Source of the DNA: Hanleya hanleyi
Lineage: Eukaryota > Mollusca > Polyplacophora > Lepidopleurida > Hanleyidae
Length of the DNA stretch: 64,000 nucleotides
Assembly (NCBI GenBank): GCA_036873755.1
Contig: JAVTVY010017249.1
Coordinates: 1-64,000, forward strand
Reading direction: 5' to 3'
Notes under the pieces: model-generated
What the model saw: only the letters and a program-made list of their open reading frames with translations
What the model was told of the DNA's origin: nothing
The model's database searches: none
Part shown: in pieces, positions 1-11,665 of the stretch
Layout: each line of letters opens with the position of its first letter
Position numbering within the stretch: the first letter of the stretch is position 1
Made by a program: the position numbers and the translations under genes

Positions 1-317
1 CGAACAAAATCTCGATCTTGAGTACACACCAACCTTCTGAGGACCTCCGGAACCAGTGAGGATTTACACCCCAGTGCCGGAAAGACAGTGTACGATTTGT
101 CACAGCGACACAGCTCACCAATTACCAATATACGAGTTAGCAGAGCATTTCCATCACAACTCTCTAGATTTATATCTAATACCGCTTACGCCGGTGCTAG
201 GGGCTGTGTGGGCATGTATTCCATGTTGCCACATGAACAGACACAATAAACGCGTACCGGAGATACAAACCATATCACGAATCGTTAGATTCTTGGTATG
301 TGCTAGACAGTTGTAAT
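1..317 (+). repeat. 3' tail of a reverse-transcriptase retroelement family, copy 1
   Basis: This stretch is the same sequence family as the repeats near 16.9-17.16 kb (+), 51.15-51.5 kb (-) and, more distantly, 30.8-31.2 kb (-) and 58.14-58.58 kb (+). The diagnostic core reads CTAATACCGCTTA followed by GCTAGGGG, then an ACAATAAA block and ATACAAAC. An 86-codon frame stays open over the core in several copies, but this may simply reflect nucleotide similarity in a 3' untranslated tail. The copy ends near a GTTGTAAT motif, the same terminus as the others. I infer a 5'-truncated non-coding copy. Confidence 0.6.
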
Positions 318-411
318 CTGCGAGCAGACCATAAGCCGCAAGTCGTGGTTCACTTGTAGTATAAATTTTCTACTTCCTCATATGCTGCACATACACTACG
401 ATACGATGTGA

Positions 412-699
412 CACCAGAAGACTATACATGAAAATGAAAACACAAAAGCGCCAGAAACCTATGCAGATAGAGATAGCACACCGGCTGATTCTGATATTCC
501 ATCGACTGATACTCATGCAGTGACTGCTGAGAATAAATCTAGTGATACGAAGAGCTTGATCGCTCATGGCCAAGCAAGTTCGAGTGCAACAGAACCCATC
601 TTTCGGGATCGTATTGTTGATAAGGTTGTTAACATTTATGCTGAGGTGATCGAGAAGGCCACTAAGGGACAACTTACAACAGAGGGCTCCACATCATAA
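412..699 (+). other. unrecognised open frame without a start codon
   Basis: A frame bounded by stops on both sides encodes about 95 residues rich in Ser, Thr, Asp and Glu, ending in a short amphipathic stretch (DRIVDKVVNIYAEVIEKA). Its composition is more protein-like than the surrounding frames, so it could be the remnant of a terminal exon. No start codon, splice signal or family was recognised. The rest of 700-1155 shows nothing beyond a single TGCGCATGCG palindrome at 996. Confidence 0.2.
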
Positions 700-1898
700 T
701 GATAGCCATGGCTATCTATGAACAGTAGAGCCTTTTACCACTTGAGTTGAACCGCGACATCGTGCATAGGTCCGTTATGGACACCAAGCATCGCATGGGT
801 GAGGATATTGGGCTACCATCCACAGAGGCCATGGAGATGCGACCAACATGCGCAAACAGCTGTTCCAGGACATGCTGCCGGAGTATCTTGGATTGAGAAC
901 CGAGCAAACTGACAAGAGACAAGAGCAAACATGACCTATCCATGTAGCCAGACCGGACATAGCTCATTTCTCTACTGCGCCTCCGAATTCCCGGGTGCGC
1001 ATGCGTGTATCACCCCCAGTCTGATTCTACCCGATTAGAACTTCAGTAAGGTAACAGGAAAGACACATTTGGATAACATATGGCCCAAAACTCGATGAAA
1101 ACTCATATGCCCTTTCTCTACTGCTGCACATGCGAAGTTACGTCACTTCCAATCGCACTATGAGTCAGAGTTTGGTCTGATTCGCTCTCCATTACCAATG
1201 TTGGATCTTCCGTCCCGTAGTTGGATTATTTCGTCCTTTCCTTGATTTATTATCTATCTATTTGAAATCGGTAGCTCAGTGAGTTACGTTGGTAAGTGGA
1301 ACAGCATTGAAATCATAATCCCTAGATAGACTGGAGATATTACGAGCCATTCTCGACCGTGGGCCGGTCCGACTCAGCCGAAAGCCGATAAGCTTCTCGG
1401 ATATCCCCGCATCGACGTTGCATGGTACTGGTCGCTCATAATCCTGTCCGGCGAAAGTTTGCTAATTCTAACATGGACATCACGGTGAATTCTTCAGTTC
1501 TACAGCCTGGACGATAAAATTACATCCTACCGTTGTGTACCAATAGCGGAATTGTCGACCGCTTGTTAGGTTGACATGGCTGAAAGCGCATTTCCTAGCG
1601 GTTAGAAGCCGAAATCAACATTTCTATTGTATTTTACTGATACTGGTAACTGAACGACTTCGGTCTCGCTCCCATTATGCACTGCGCATACATAACAGTA
1701 TACAAGCTACACAACTGACACCCCTGTTTAAATATTTGCTTGTATCCTGCTGTATTTTGTTGCTTTCTCTTATTAAACACAACTGGAGATAAATGGAAAT
1801 GTTATAGAAAGCCAATGCCAAGAACACAGTCGCACAAATCGAATGTTGCTTTGTAGCAATAACATCATGTTTTGGGATATTTCATATATTTAATTATG

Positions 1899-2563
1899 GT
1901 GACTAGATTACTACACTAATGCAGAGACTTGGTAAAGATAATTGAGTAATATTTAAAAAAGAATTCGCTGATAATAGATCTTTTATTATATCGAAAAAAG
2001 GCTTCTTCATAGAATGTAATCTGTGACAGAAAACTAAAACGTAGACTATATCCGGAAGATATGCATTATCCGTATAGGGAAACACTAAAAGTGTGACAAA
2101 TTATGGCGAGAGAGACGGCTAAGAATTATAGACAGAAACAGACCGAACCCTAATTTCTAACATGTCATGACAACATATCAGACAGTGGTGTCTATAAGGA
2201 ACACAACTTGACTGGATGGTCCTCTAAACTCATCAAATTCATCTTCACTCGGTTTATTCATCCATGAAAACGGAAAATAAGTATATTACAAATAACAATC
2301 TCGTGTTGCGATTCTTGCTATTTGTATTTGGTCAATTTTGAGTGAATAACTCATCACACTTTCTGATTGGGCTCAAGCTGACAGGAATTATATTGCGGAG
2401 GGGAGGTGGCGGGGGGAGGGGATATAGTCTACGTTTTAGTTTTCTTTGACAGATTGCATTCTGTTAATAAGCCCTTTTTCAAAAGATATCTTAGCAATTT
2501 TGTTTTAAATATTACTCAATTATCTTTATAAAGTCTCTGCATTAGTGCAGTAATCTAGTCACT
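1899..2563. mobile_element. nested MITE with ~150-bp inverted repeats
   Basis: The first ~155 bases (starting GTGACTAGATTACT) recur as reverse complement over the last ~145 bases, ending AGTAATCTAGTCAC. The middle is AT-rich apart from a GGGGAGGTGGCGGGGGGAGG tract. No frame longer than about 60 codons exists, so this is a non-autonomous element lying inside the larger inverted-repeat element. Confidence 0.7.
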
Positions 2564-2975
2564 TTAACCCTATCTGGCCTGTGCTTTTTGAGACGTATCC
2601 TGGCCTGGAAGGGGGGGGGGGGGCGAAATGGTCTCCCTAATTATTTTTCTCTCCCGTTGAGCTAGGGAGCTGTAACTTACCACAATATACCCTTGGGTCA
2701 AGATCTACCAGAAAATGTAATGAAATCCAAGATGGCCGCTTTGGTGACGTCATTTTCAAAAACGGCATGCTTTGGTCGATTTTTCGGTCGGATTTTCCAA
2801 TTTTTTATTTATGCAATTTCACCGCAAAAGCTGCATGATAAATTAGTAAATATTAATGTGATGTGAAATAAAATAGTTTTTACCCATTTGTCGTCCTGGA
2901 GAAGCAGACATTTTGAAGAAATATGACAAAAACATCTCTGGTACCCTATGTGGCCACCATCTTGAATTTACCCAT
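2564..2975. mobile_element. piggyBac-like TTAA MITE, truncated copy
   Basis: Starts TTAACCCTATCTGGCC, matching the termini of the copies at 9929-10364 and 20855-30515. Internal landmarks shared by all three are the GAGCTAG...GGGCTG block, TACCAGAAAATG and the 'CAAGATGG' segment. The far TTAA end is missing: the copy runs straight into the right arm of the surrounding inverted-repeat element. A TTAA target site and CCCTA-type ends are typical of piggyBac-group elements; the assignment is by ends only. Confidence 0.65.
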
Positions 2976-3526
2976 GTAACTCGTATATTGTTATGCATGC
3001 CCAGGGCATGATGGAAGCGAGATCTGGGTCGCCCAGTTACCTGTATCAGCAAAATACAATAGAAAGGTTGATTTCAGATTCTATCGGATAGGAAATCCGC
3101 TTTCAGCCATGTCAGCCTAAAAAGGGGACGACAATTGGTCGGACACAACGATAAGATGTAATTTTATCTTTTATGCTGTAGAACTGAAGAATTCGCAGTG
3201 ATGTCCATGTTCGGATTAGCAAAGTTTCGTCAGGCAGGATTATGAACGACCACTACTATCCAACGTTGAGGCGGGAATAACCGAGAAGCTTATCGGGATT
3301 TCGGTTCATTCGGATCGGCTCACCGCTGAGAATGGCTCGTAATATTCTCAGTCTATCTGGGGATTATGATTTCAATGGTGTTTCACTTATCAAAGTAAGT
3401 CACTGAGCTACCGATTTTGAACAGATAGATAATAAGTCAAGGAAAGGACGAAATATTCCCACTATGACTCGGAAGATCCAACACTGGTAATGGAGAGCGA
3501 ACCAGGCCAAACTCTGACTCATAGTG

Positions 3527-5419
3527 TCACGCCAGTATGACTCTACACCACGCGTTCTTCATTATGATATACTACAAGGCCCATTTGTAACATGACTGGC
3601 GTATCTATACCCCAAAACACCCACCTCAAACCTCAAACTTTACAGGCAAAAATTCAACGGCCCCGGGATCCCTCATCCCGTACTCAACATTGTCAACCAT
3701 CGATTAGGTATCCACGCTGCATAATTTGCTCCACGGAAAATGCGATCACGATTACTCCAAAAACTCCGACACGAAACTGCCCTGTTTTCTACGATTTTCC
3801 GACTTCCATACGCATCATTTGGGATTTTAAAAAACAACAAAACCGTCTGACTCTTCCTCACGAGAGCTTCAAGACGATATCCAGCACGACCCATTTGGAT
3901 CACGCATGGCTCACCCATATCCCAAAAGGTCCACCCAAGGCCTTCGTAACGAATGCGCTTGCGCACCACGACTTTTTCAGCAAATTCAGCCAACGGCACC
4001 GATGCCCCGCACATGGTACTCTACAGGCTGTCCTAATTCGATCATATATCCATACTCTATACCTTGTTCTACTAGAAAATAATCCATGGGTTAATGTACA
4101 GTCCCTCGGTCCTGGGGATTTCACCCCATGCTGGGCATTGTGTTGGATATAGTCTCGGGCACGAGATTGTGTCCTACACACAATTTCATGACGTGTCGCC
4201 ACTGACCAAAACTTACTGAGACTTGATTGCCCGCGAATTGATGACGTCACGGAAATGTCCAGACGAGCTTCGACTTGTCCTGTCATGTGATATGAATAGA
4301 TCAGTTATTACTGAAGTGACTGTAAAGTATTGAAAGTATGGTAGTAAGGATCCACCGGAAGTGACGTGAAGATCGAAATTGGTGCGGTGTCAAAGGTCAC
4401 TTCCGATCAATTAACCATAAATGCACTCATTGCAGTTTAACTTCCACAAACCAACACAGTAATCTCAGAGTTCAAAAGTCAAGTAAAACAGTTTTGCATT
4501 TACTCTGCTGATGGATTGGTATAATTTCCGATCAAAGGCATTATATTGACCATTAGTGATTCTCGGATGTTGTGGTGGTCGTGTGTCTAAGCCACGTTTT
4601 AATTGTAGCTCTTGTTGTGCACACCTTGACTGGCGTTCCCGAATGACTTCTAGCAGGAGTCAAAATTTTTCCTGTTTTTTTTTCTGTGAATAATTAATTC
4701 ATTGACGATCTTCAGCAAATCTGGTGTTGTCACCCTCAATATAATCGCCACAAAACCAACACTTGAGGATTAATGAGTATATCTTTGAGATGTCTCAAAT
4801 CAAATCACTCGATATGGGTTCATTTACCAAGAATATAATCTCCAATGTTTTTGCATTTGTATCGTATTTTGCATTATGCCACAAAGTAATGCTCTCCTTG
4901 GACGCATATTCATTAAGACAAAATGGAGACGTTTTTCTTCAGAACCCCAAGATTTAAGACATAACTAAAACGATGAAGGAGAGGGCAATATAAATACATG
5001 CAAACACATAGTCACTCCGAATAAGTAAAAACGCATGTTGTCAAAGTTTCGACAAATTATTTTGTCCTGATATGAATATTTACATTCTGTCCACTCTGTA
5101 AATATTCCCATTACCTTAACGATAATGGAAGACTATAGCCCCGATCACATGCACTTTATACACACCCGTGTAAATTTTCACACTGCGCAAAATAAAATAC
5201 ACATGTGCAAACTCAGCATGTGAACGCAACTGCGCACGTGTGTACATCTGCATGGGAAGTAAAGGGCCTCTTAAACCCTCAAGTAAAGTTTCCATCAAAT
5301 GAAAAACCATTGCAAACAGTGTGGAAAACTATTTATTGTAATTTTTTACGATTTTATTACACAGAGTAAACTGCAAATAAAGCATGGTATTCTATGATGG
5401 TCTGTTGCAATCGGATTTA
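3527..5419. other. no recognisable gene
   Basis: Unique-looking sequence. A 186-codon frame at 3592-4152 is open on the plus strand and overlapping frames are open on the minus strand. Neither has a recognisable domain, and simultaneous openness of both strands argues for chance. The remainder is AT-rich without repeats I can pair. Confidence 0.4.
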
Positions 5420-5757
5420 GGTCCAGTGACGTCACACTGCCTTAATACATATATTTCAAACTGTGTATGCGCTTTCCAATGCTTGATTCAAGCTTAAGGC
5501 GTGTATACTTTGAGTTTCAACACAGACTCACTGTTCCAGTGTGCATGTTTCACCAAAACTGGGGAAATTAAATGCAAGATTCAAATTGACTTGACACTTA
5601 TGAGTTACCATCTGGTGATTTTGGTGAAACATGCACACTGGAACAGTGAGTCTGTGTTTAAACTCAAAGTATACACACCTTAAGCTTGAATCAAGCATTG
5701 GAAAATGCATACATAGTTTGAAATATATGTATTAAGGCAGTGTGACGTCACTGGACC
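5420..5757. mobile_element. palindromic MITE, ~340 bp
   Basis: A near-perfect palindrome: about 150 bases beginning GGTCCAGTGACGTCAC are repeated as reverse complement at the other end, finishing GTGACGTCACTGGACC, around a short unpaired centre. It would fold into one long hairpin and carries no gene. Short frames called here on both strands are mirror images of each other. Confidence 0.85.
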
Positions 5758-7507
5758 TTAATAGGCTTCATTAGTCTTACAAGAGTAGGCCACCTGTGAA
5801 AGGATATGTTACGTTTACATACGGAAACTCCTTTGTGTGTGACGGTGATGAAGCCGATTTTCTTTCACTCCAAAACTTGCTAAATACCATTTTTTTGTAA
5901 GATTACACTCTGACCGAATATCTCCTTCGAAAAAAACTGATATGTTCATTTGCATAAAAATGGAGATATGATTGATCAAAATATGCTCACTCCCCTCCCC
6001 CCCCCCCCACCCCCAGCTTATTTTTGGCGCATTTTCTGCTGAAGCAAACATATGACACCTCAAACCAAAACCATTCGTGGTACTTACCAATAAACAAGCT
6101 TTCTAATATACTGTGTGACAAAATTATTTTGGTTTGAGGTAAAATAGAAAATCCTCACTGTAAATGCCTGAAAAATACCATATTGGGACAGTTTGAGCAA
6201 TCATATATCTCAATTTTTATATAACGGAGCATCACTATTTTTTCGATGCTGATATTTCTGTATGTAAACTTGAAGAAAAATCTAATCTGGCAGCTCTTGG
6301 ATTGGAACAAATTTCAGCTCGATTACTATCGCACACAAGGGAGTTTTTCCCGTATTTTCGTCACATATCATTGTATTTTTAGTGTGCATAAAATGCTGAA
6401 ATCCGTTTTATACACGGTGACCTTGAATTTTGACCTTTGAACTGAAGGTTCCAATGCAGTTTGCATCTTGTTTTACTTACATAATGTGATACTCATGTGG
6501 ACTTTCAGCAAATTATACATTTACTCGCTTACGAACATATGTACACGTGCTCATAAACACACATGAATAACTTTTGTGCATGTATTCGGAGCTTTAGTCG
6601 AGAATTTTAAAACTGCTCCCAGCGTTGTTTTTTTTTGCTGTTTTTTGTTTTTTTGTTTTTTTTTTTGTTTACTTATTCGGACTGATTTTTGCTTATGCAA
6701 TATGCTAAGCTGTTTGATGGATCGACATGCACGAATATGACAGACTAACCACACAGGCATATGCCTTGGGTGTTTGGGGAAGGGTCACATTGTTCTCCTT
6801 TTCCCAGACTTCCCTCCTCCATGCAAACACCAGGGCCTCCTGTGGAGAGAAGAATATAATCAAATTAGTCCAGTGGCTTACCGTAAAAGAAATCGGAAGT
6901 TATTTACATTTGCGACAAAATTATTATCTTTTGCATGCTGATTTGTGATTGTTCCAGGACCCAGAAAATCTATGGCTGCATGCTGAACTCTGCATGGGGT
7001 GGGTTTTATGTTGTTATTTGGAAGGGTGGGGGGGCAGTAAAATGTGTTGACCTAACTCAACCGCTCACCCTTTGTACGCATTTCTATTTCATATGGTGAA
7101 CACTTTACATGAAATGTACATGACACTGACGTTCAGTAAATGTACCGTGACAATATTACAGATAGGCCAAATTTGATGAGTTCAAAATGGCCACCAAATT
7201 GGGAATTATTTTCATCAGTTTAACGCAATTTTTTTACCGAGACACAATGAACAGCTATCTATCTCTTATATTTTGTGATGTAAAAAAACACACACTCAAT
7301 TACTTCATTTTATCATCTGTCATGACCTTTTAATGACTAAATAATGTTTTATTCACCACACACTCAGTGTACGTACAGTGTATCGCACATGTAAACATTA
7401 AGGCAGAAATTGTGAAATCTTTAAACAACGCAATGCCTGGATTATCTCTGCAGCCAGCTACCCTGGTGTATCCTTTGCCCTACGGGCTACAGGATACAGG
7501 GGTGTGC
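5758..7507. other. no recognisable gene; homopolymer tracts
   Basis: AT-rich DNA with a C-rich tract around 5991-6016, a T-rich tract around 6628-6670 and short unrelated frames. I find no domain, no repeat pair and no RNA gene. Confidence 0.4.
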
Positions 7508-7715
7508 GCCTGCGTATGATGACGTCACTTATGAGCTCTGCGCTCCAAGAGCTCCAAGCTCAGACTCCAAGAGCTCCGAGCTCCAAGAGCTCCGATCCAA
7601 GAGCTCCGCCCTACGAGAGCTATCACCACCACCGGGCAATGACGAGCATCAACTCCTGGTAGTGGTGGTGGTGGTGGTGGTGGCGGTGGTGTGTGATGGT
7701 GGCGGTGTTGGTGGT
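7508..7715. repeat. simple repeats: CTCCAAGAG units and a GGT tract
   Basis: Degenerate 9-12-bp units built on CTCCAAGAG run from about 7545 to 7615, followed by a (GGT)n tract at about 7657-7715. These explain the apparent His-rich and Val-rich frames on the two strands, which should not be taken as proteins. Confidence 0.85.
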
Positions 7716-7739
7716 GTCTGTACATATAAGGTTATCAGT

Positions 7740-7860
7740 CCATATGTATTGGACGAAAATTTCGCTACCACCCGTACTGATGACGTCACCAATGACGTCC
7801 CAGATAACATGGGAATCACTCAAGTCGTGGTCTACTCCACGAGAGCTTCAAGATGAAACC
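7740..7860 (+). repeat. satellite unit related to Maverick terminal repeats
   Basis: One unit containing TGATGACGTCACCAATGACGTC, then a 'CTCAAGTCGTGGTCTAC' block and 'CGAGAGCTTCA'. The same order recurs at 9040-9465. The downstream part ('cttcac.ttgacacctcac.cgac') resembles the tandem units in the terminal repeats of Mavericks A and B. Confidence 0.55.
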
Positions 7861-8160
7861 CTTCGGATGTGATATAGAACTTCAATCTCTCAAATAATGA
7901 CCACTGCACTTACTACACCCCAAATGCGCAAACAAGGGTTTTATGACATGTTGCCGTAACAGTATCCTGGCCAGCCCGACGACGCTTAGGCCAAAAGCGA
8001 TTCTGGCCGAAGATTAAACTTTCTCAAACGACGGCTTCTAATTGGAACTGAGCCTACTTGAATTGTAAACATATCCAACGCAGATCCCCCAGCGTGGGTA
8101 TGATGTACTGGAGGGGCTAATAACATGATTGACCTGTCATTCTTGTTGTTGTTATTTCAT

Positions 8161-8250
8161 CTGTCTACGTCATGGCGTCAAGGCGTTATGCTAGGGCGTT
8201 ATGGCGTTAAGATAAAGCGTTGAGGTGTTAACATAGGCGTTGCGGCGTTG
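8161..8250 (+). repeat. GGCGTT-rich degenerate repeat block 1
   Basis: A cluster of GGCGTTA/GGCGTTG words at 8-20-bp spacing. The same word clusters again at 8845-9015. Spacing is irregular, so this is not a clean tandem array, but the local density is far above the surroundings. Confidence 0.6.
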
Positions 8251-8589
8251 GTCTACCGCGACCCCAAGTTGACCTAAAAATTTGCATATGACCTCTGTGA
8301 CGTCACTTCCGGATACGCTGAGGTAAGTAGCCAGAGGGAACATCGCCACCTCTCTCCAAACGCGCTTGTTTGCACCTCCGAAAAACCTCACGCACAAGTG
8401 ATCTATAAATAGAACAGGGGTTTTCCAGAAAATTCCCCGAAAAATTAACCCTGATAGTTTCTTATTTTTGTACTACTAAACTGGATTACTTCCCTTGATT
8501 TTTATTTACTCGAAATTAAGAAACTACACGGTCTCAACAACAACAACATTCTCATTTTTATGACTCCGTGTGACCAGTAAAAGGGTGGG

Positions 8590-8761
8590 AGTCAGGAGTG
8601 GCATTCGAACCCACGCCCGCTTGTGCAGACCAGTATATCCATACCCCGGAGAAGACTACGGATATATTTCGCATGGTTGACATCTTCGTTTCGGCAGATG
8701 GCCCACGGCCAGATTTCATAAACGTTGAGACTGACGCCTTAGACCACTCGGCCATCCTGAC
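8590..8761 (-). tRNA. tRNA-Leu (CAA) with intron, possibly a pseudogene
   Basis: Read on the minus strand, the locus starts GTCAGGATGGCCGAGTGGTC, the usual 5' half of a eukaryotic tRNA-Leu(CAA) including the A box, and ends GGGTTCGAATGCCACTCCTGAC with the B box. The acceptor stem pairs fully (GTCAGGA with TCCTGAC). The anticodon stem TCAGT/ACTGG brackets a CTCAA anticodon loop interrupted by roughly 90 nt, consistent with the intron usual in this isoacceptor. A variable arm CTGC/GCGG is present and a TTTT terminator follows. One worry is a G:G mismatch closing the T stem, where G53:C61 is normally invariant. Confidence 0.7.
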
Positions 8762-8844
8762 CAACGCTGGTTATCGTGGTCATAATGATTCATAGACAGT
8801 GTTATATTTCTACAATGGTTTTACAACATGGCGAAGAGAATAGT

Positions 8845-9015
8845 GTTGAGATGGGCGTAAGGCGTACATACAGGGCGCTAAGGCGTAACAACGGGCGTGG
8901 ACGGGCGTCACTGCATTTCGAGGAATTAGTGACAATTCCATTGAATATCTAGAAAAATCAGAGATTTTGAGCTATTTCACCAGGGCGCTGAAGCGTTAAG
9001 CTTGGCGTTGGTGGG
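8845..9015 (+). repeat. GGCGTT-rich degenerate repeat block 2
   Basis: Repeats of GGCGTAAGGCGTA / GGGCGTGGACGGGCGT / GGCGCTGAAGCGTT type, matching the block at 8161-8250. The two blocks bracket the tRNA-like locus. Confidence 0.55.
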
Positions 9016-9039
9016 CTTTGCTACAAGATAATACCTCAC

Positions 9040-9465
9040 ACGATGCATTCGGTCCATGGGTAGTCCATCTCTACCCCAAATACTTTCCTCCACACCCCAA
9101 AAATGCCCACTTTGGGTAATACTCCTATTGGTGACGTCAGCAATGACATCACAGATGACGTGAACATCCATCAAGTCGTGGTCTACATCACCAGAGCTTC
9201 ACTTTGACACCACACACGACGCATTCGGACCAAGGATGGTGCATCTCCACCTCAAACACCTTCCTTCACACCCACAAAATGTCCACTTTGTTACTACTTC
9301 TACTGATGACGTCAGCACTGACGTCACAGATGACATGGAAATCCCTCAAGTCGTGGTCTACACCACGAGAGCTTCACTTTGACACCTCACACGACGCATT
9401 CGGACCAAGGATGGTCCCTCAAACACACCCCACGCACCCCCAAAATTTCTGCTTTCTATACTACT
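9040..9465 (+). repeat. tandem ~165-bp satellite, Maverick-TIR related
   Basis: Two and a half units. Each contains 'ACACGACGCATTCGG', a 'CCACACCC..AAAATG' segment, a run of TGACGTCA-like motifs and 'CACGAGAGCTTCACTTTGACA'. The array stops at TATACTACT, a motif also found at 46405-46417 next to Maverick B's outer repeats. No Maverick gene lies nearby, so this may be an orphan terminal-repeat fragment. Confidence 0.55.
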
Positions 9466-9928
9466 CGTTTTCTCTTGTTCAACATACAGTCCGAAAAATG
9501 TTACTATTTTGAACTCTTAATTACATTTGCTGAGTACACAGCTTGTTAACTTTGGAAAAGTCGTGGTGGTTTAGTTCAGGAACCTTACCTTGACGATATT
9601 CTGTATTTTAACATACATGGAGTTCATTGGTTTAAAATGACATTAATTAGTCGAAAAATACTTCATTTCGCGAAAGGCGATGTCGCGTTTCAAACCTCGA
9701 CGTCACCTATTGCGTCGAGCGCCGCGTGTCGAGGTTTACAATGTTCAGGGCCTTTTCACACTGAATGCGAGCAAGTGGCGCAGACGACGCGAAACTTTCG
9801 CCTGCGAAATGGAACAATGTTGAGTGAGTTTTGCCGGACACCTCAAGCGACGCGAAACAGCTGTGAAGGCGGGCGACGCGAATGCAGAGGTCCAATTCCA
9901 ATTTTCAATCGTGCCGCTCACCAGACAT
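9466..9928. other. no recognisable gene
   Basis: Contains a CG-rich patch (about 9700-9900) with repeated GACGCGAAA words but no convincing reading frame, repeat partner or RNA. Confidence 0.4.
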
Positions 9929-10364
9929 TTAACTATATCTGGCCCGGGCTTTTTGGGACCTGTCCAGAGTCCCCCTAATTATTTTTCTTACTGCTTGAGC
10001 TAGAGGGCTGAAATTTACCACACTATACCTTTGGGTCATGCTCTACCAGAAAATATAAAAACAATCCAAGATGGCAGCTTTGATTTTCCGAATTTTTAGG
10101 TTATGCAATTTCTCTGCTAAAACTGCATGATAAATTAGTAAATATTAATGTGATGTGATATAAAATAGTTTTTGCCCACTTTTCATCGCGGAAAAGCAGA
10201 AATTTTGACTGCTCGGGGGGTTTGACTGCTCGGGGACTGCTCAAAATGGCCTCAATAAGATAAACTATAAAGTCAAGGAGTTTCAGCTCTCCTTTTTCGT
10301 CGTTTCGGAGATAGCGCAGAAAATTTGGTAGCCCCCCCCTCACCCCCAGGCCAGGTAGGGTTAA
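9929..10364. mobile_element. piggyBac-like TTAA MITE, complete copy
   Basis: Bounded by TTAACTATATCTGGCC on the left and GGCCAGGTAGGGTTAA on the right: a TTAA target duplication plus a 12-bp inverted repeat of CCCTACCTGGCC type. The interior has the family landmarks (GAGCTAGAGGGCTG, TACCAGAAAAT, 'AATCCAAGATGG', and a GGGGTTTGACTGCTCGG duplication). There is no coding capacity. This copy defines both ends of the family. Confidence 0.8.
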
Positions 10365-10834
10365 CACAATACTCACAATGGTATACAATTTACATTTGAA
10401 CAACGTATATATTATTCTCAATGCAGAGCACAATAATCCCATAGTGAAAGCATAGACGCGATATGCTGTTCACAGAATGGCGAGCGCCAAACTGAGCGAT
10501 CACATATACACTGAGGCTTTCTACTGTACATACATTTATGATGTGACGAAATTGCCCGTGACCTGGAGAATGTCATTTTCGTTCTACGCTGACATTGTAA
10601 ATAGCATTGTGAATGGACCGACAATGGTGGATATTCGACTTACCTGTATTAACTGTGCGTTGAAACTTTCAGCTAGGGACGTGTAAATATCCCTGACACG
10701 CATCTTGCATCGAAACCGGGCGAGAGAAGTCGAGCTCTGCTGATCTGACACGAAATCCAACACCGCCTGAGTGTACACTTTCGCTATATGGGGGCTGCCA
10801 TGTTTGGGCGCGCAAAGGATTATGGGAGCCAGAG

Positions 10835-10845
10835 CCTATATAAGA
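10835..10845 (+). promoter_or_regulatory. LTR TATA box
   Basis: CCTATATAAGACG lies about 295 bases into the left LTR and at the same place in the right LTR. This is where a Ty3/gypsy U3 promoter would be expected. Confidence 0.5.
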
Positions 10846-11499
10846 CGCAGAGAATGGACGTTCGGGATTCTGTCTCAGACAATCGGCGGGTAAACATCGT
10901 GCGGGACAGCACAGAGACAGGATCGCCGCAAATGCGCCGCATGCGCCGAAAGTGCCGAATTGACTGCCGAAACAGCGCCGAACCATCCGCTGAAGGGTTG
11001 GAAAGCCGAGAGCTTAGCCATAGCTTGGGGATAATAGATACTAACACGCACAGTATCTGATGACGAGACGAACCGTCAGACGGGGATAAGATACTAACAC
11101 GCACAGTATCTGAAGACGAGATGTCCATCAACGGGAAATACAGAGCACCAAATATCCCACACTGCAGCCCATCACACAAATACTATTTTACATGATTACA
11201 TATACTTGCTCACATACAAGATCGTCGGCCTTAGGGACGGAATAGATCTAATCACCCTCACCTACACTAGTTACCTACAGGCCTCGGCTAGAGGTGACGG
11301 ATTACACAAGCTTACATCCACTGTACATATTTACACTGCCACAGGGCTCGAATTATGCTTTGCCGCAAGTCTTGAATGCTATTACAAATCATTGATATTA
11401 ATTGACATTACACTGTAAGGTAATAATACGCCCCCGAGACCAGGGCATTATTACCACATATATATGCAAACAATCTGAGCCTATTAACTCGTCCTTGGG

Positions 11500-11665
11500 T
11501 CAACGCCGTGAGGGCCGAAGTCGGGCCGCCGATGACGTGAAGTTTGCCGAGCCGAAGACGGGTCGCCGAAGACGTGAGGTCTGCCGAGCCGAAGACGGGC
11601 CGCCGAAGACGTGAGGTCTGCCGAGCCGAAAGGGGCTGCCGCCGAAGACGCTGTGGTGTGCCGTA
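11500..11665 (+). repeat. CCGAAGACG tandem block inside the LTR
   Basis: About four imperfect ~36-bp units combining GCCGAAGACGGG, CGCCGAAGACGTGA and GGTCTGCCGAG. The equivalent block in the right LTR (about 17430-17600) has a different number and order of units, so the array has changed length since the LTRs were identical. Confidence 0.7.

Larger units (their letters stand above)
1156..3526. mobile_element. DNA transposon remnant with ~555-bp terminal inverted repeats
   Basis: Positions 1156-1712 recur as reverse complement at 2976-3526, with scattered substitutions and small indels; both arms begin CACTATGAGTCAGAG at the outer end. No transposase frame is visible inside. The interior instead holds a second inverted-repeat element (1899-2563) and a truncated TTAA-type MITE directly abutting it. 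Very long arms with no coding capacity suggest a non-autonomous foldback-type element. The superfamily is not decidable by eye. Confidence 0.7.

Noticed and set aside
3592..4152. 186-codon plus-strand ORF
   Set aside because: Overlapping minus-strand frames are also open, no domain is recognisable, composition is not protein-like and there is no gene context.
5501..5710. Pair of ORFs ending in similar peptides on opposite strands
   Set aside because: Mirror translation of the palindromic MITE.
7525..7856. His/Pro-rich and Val-rich proteins
   Set aside because: Explained by the (GGT)n tract and CTCCAAGAG repeats.
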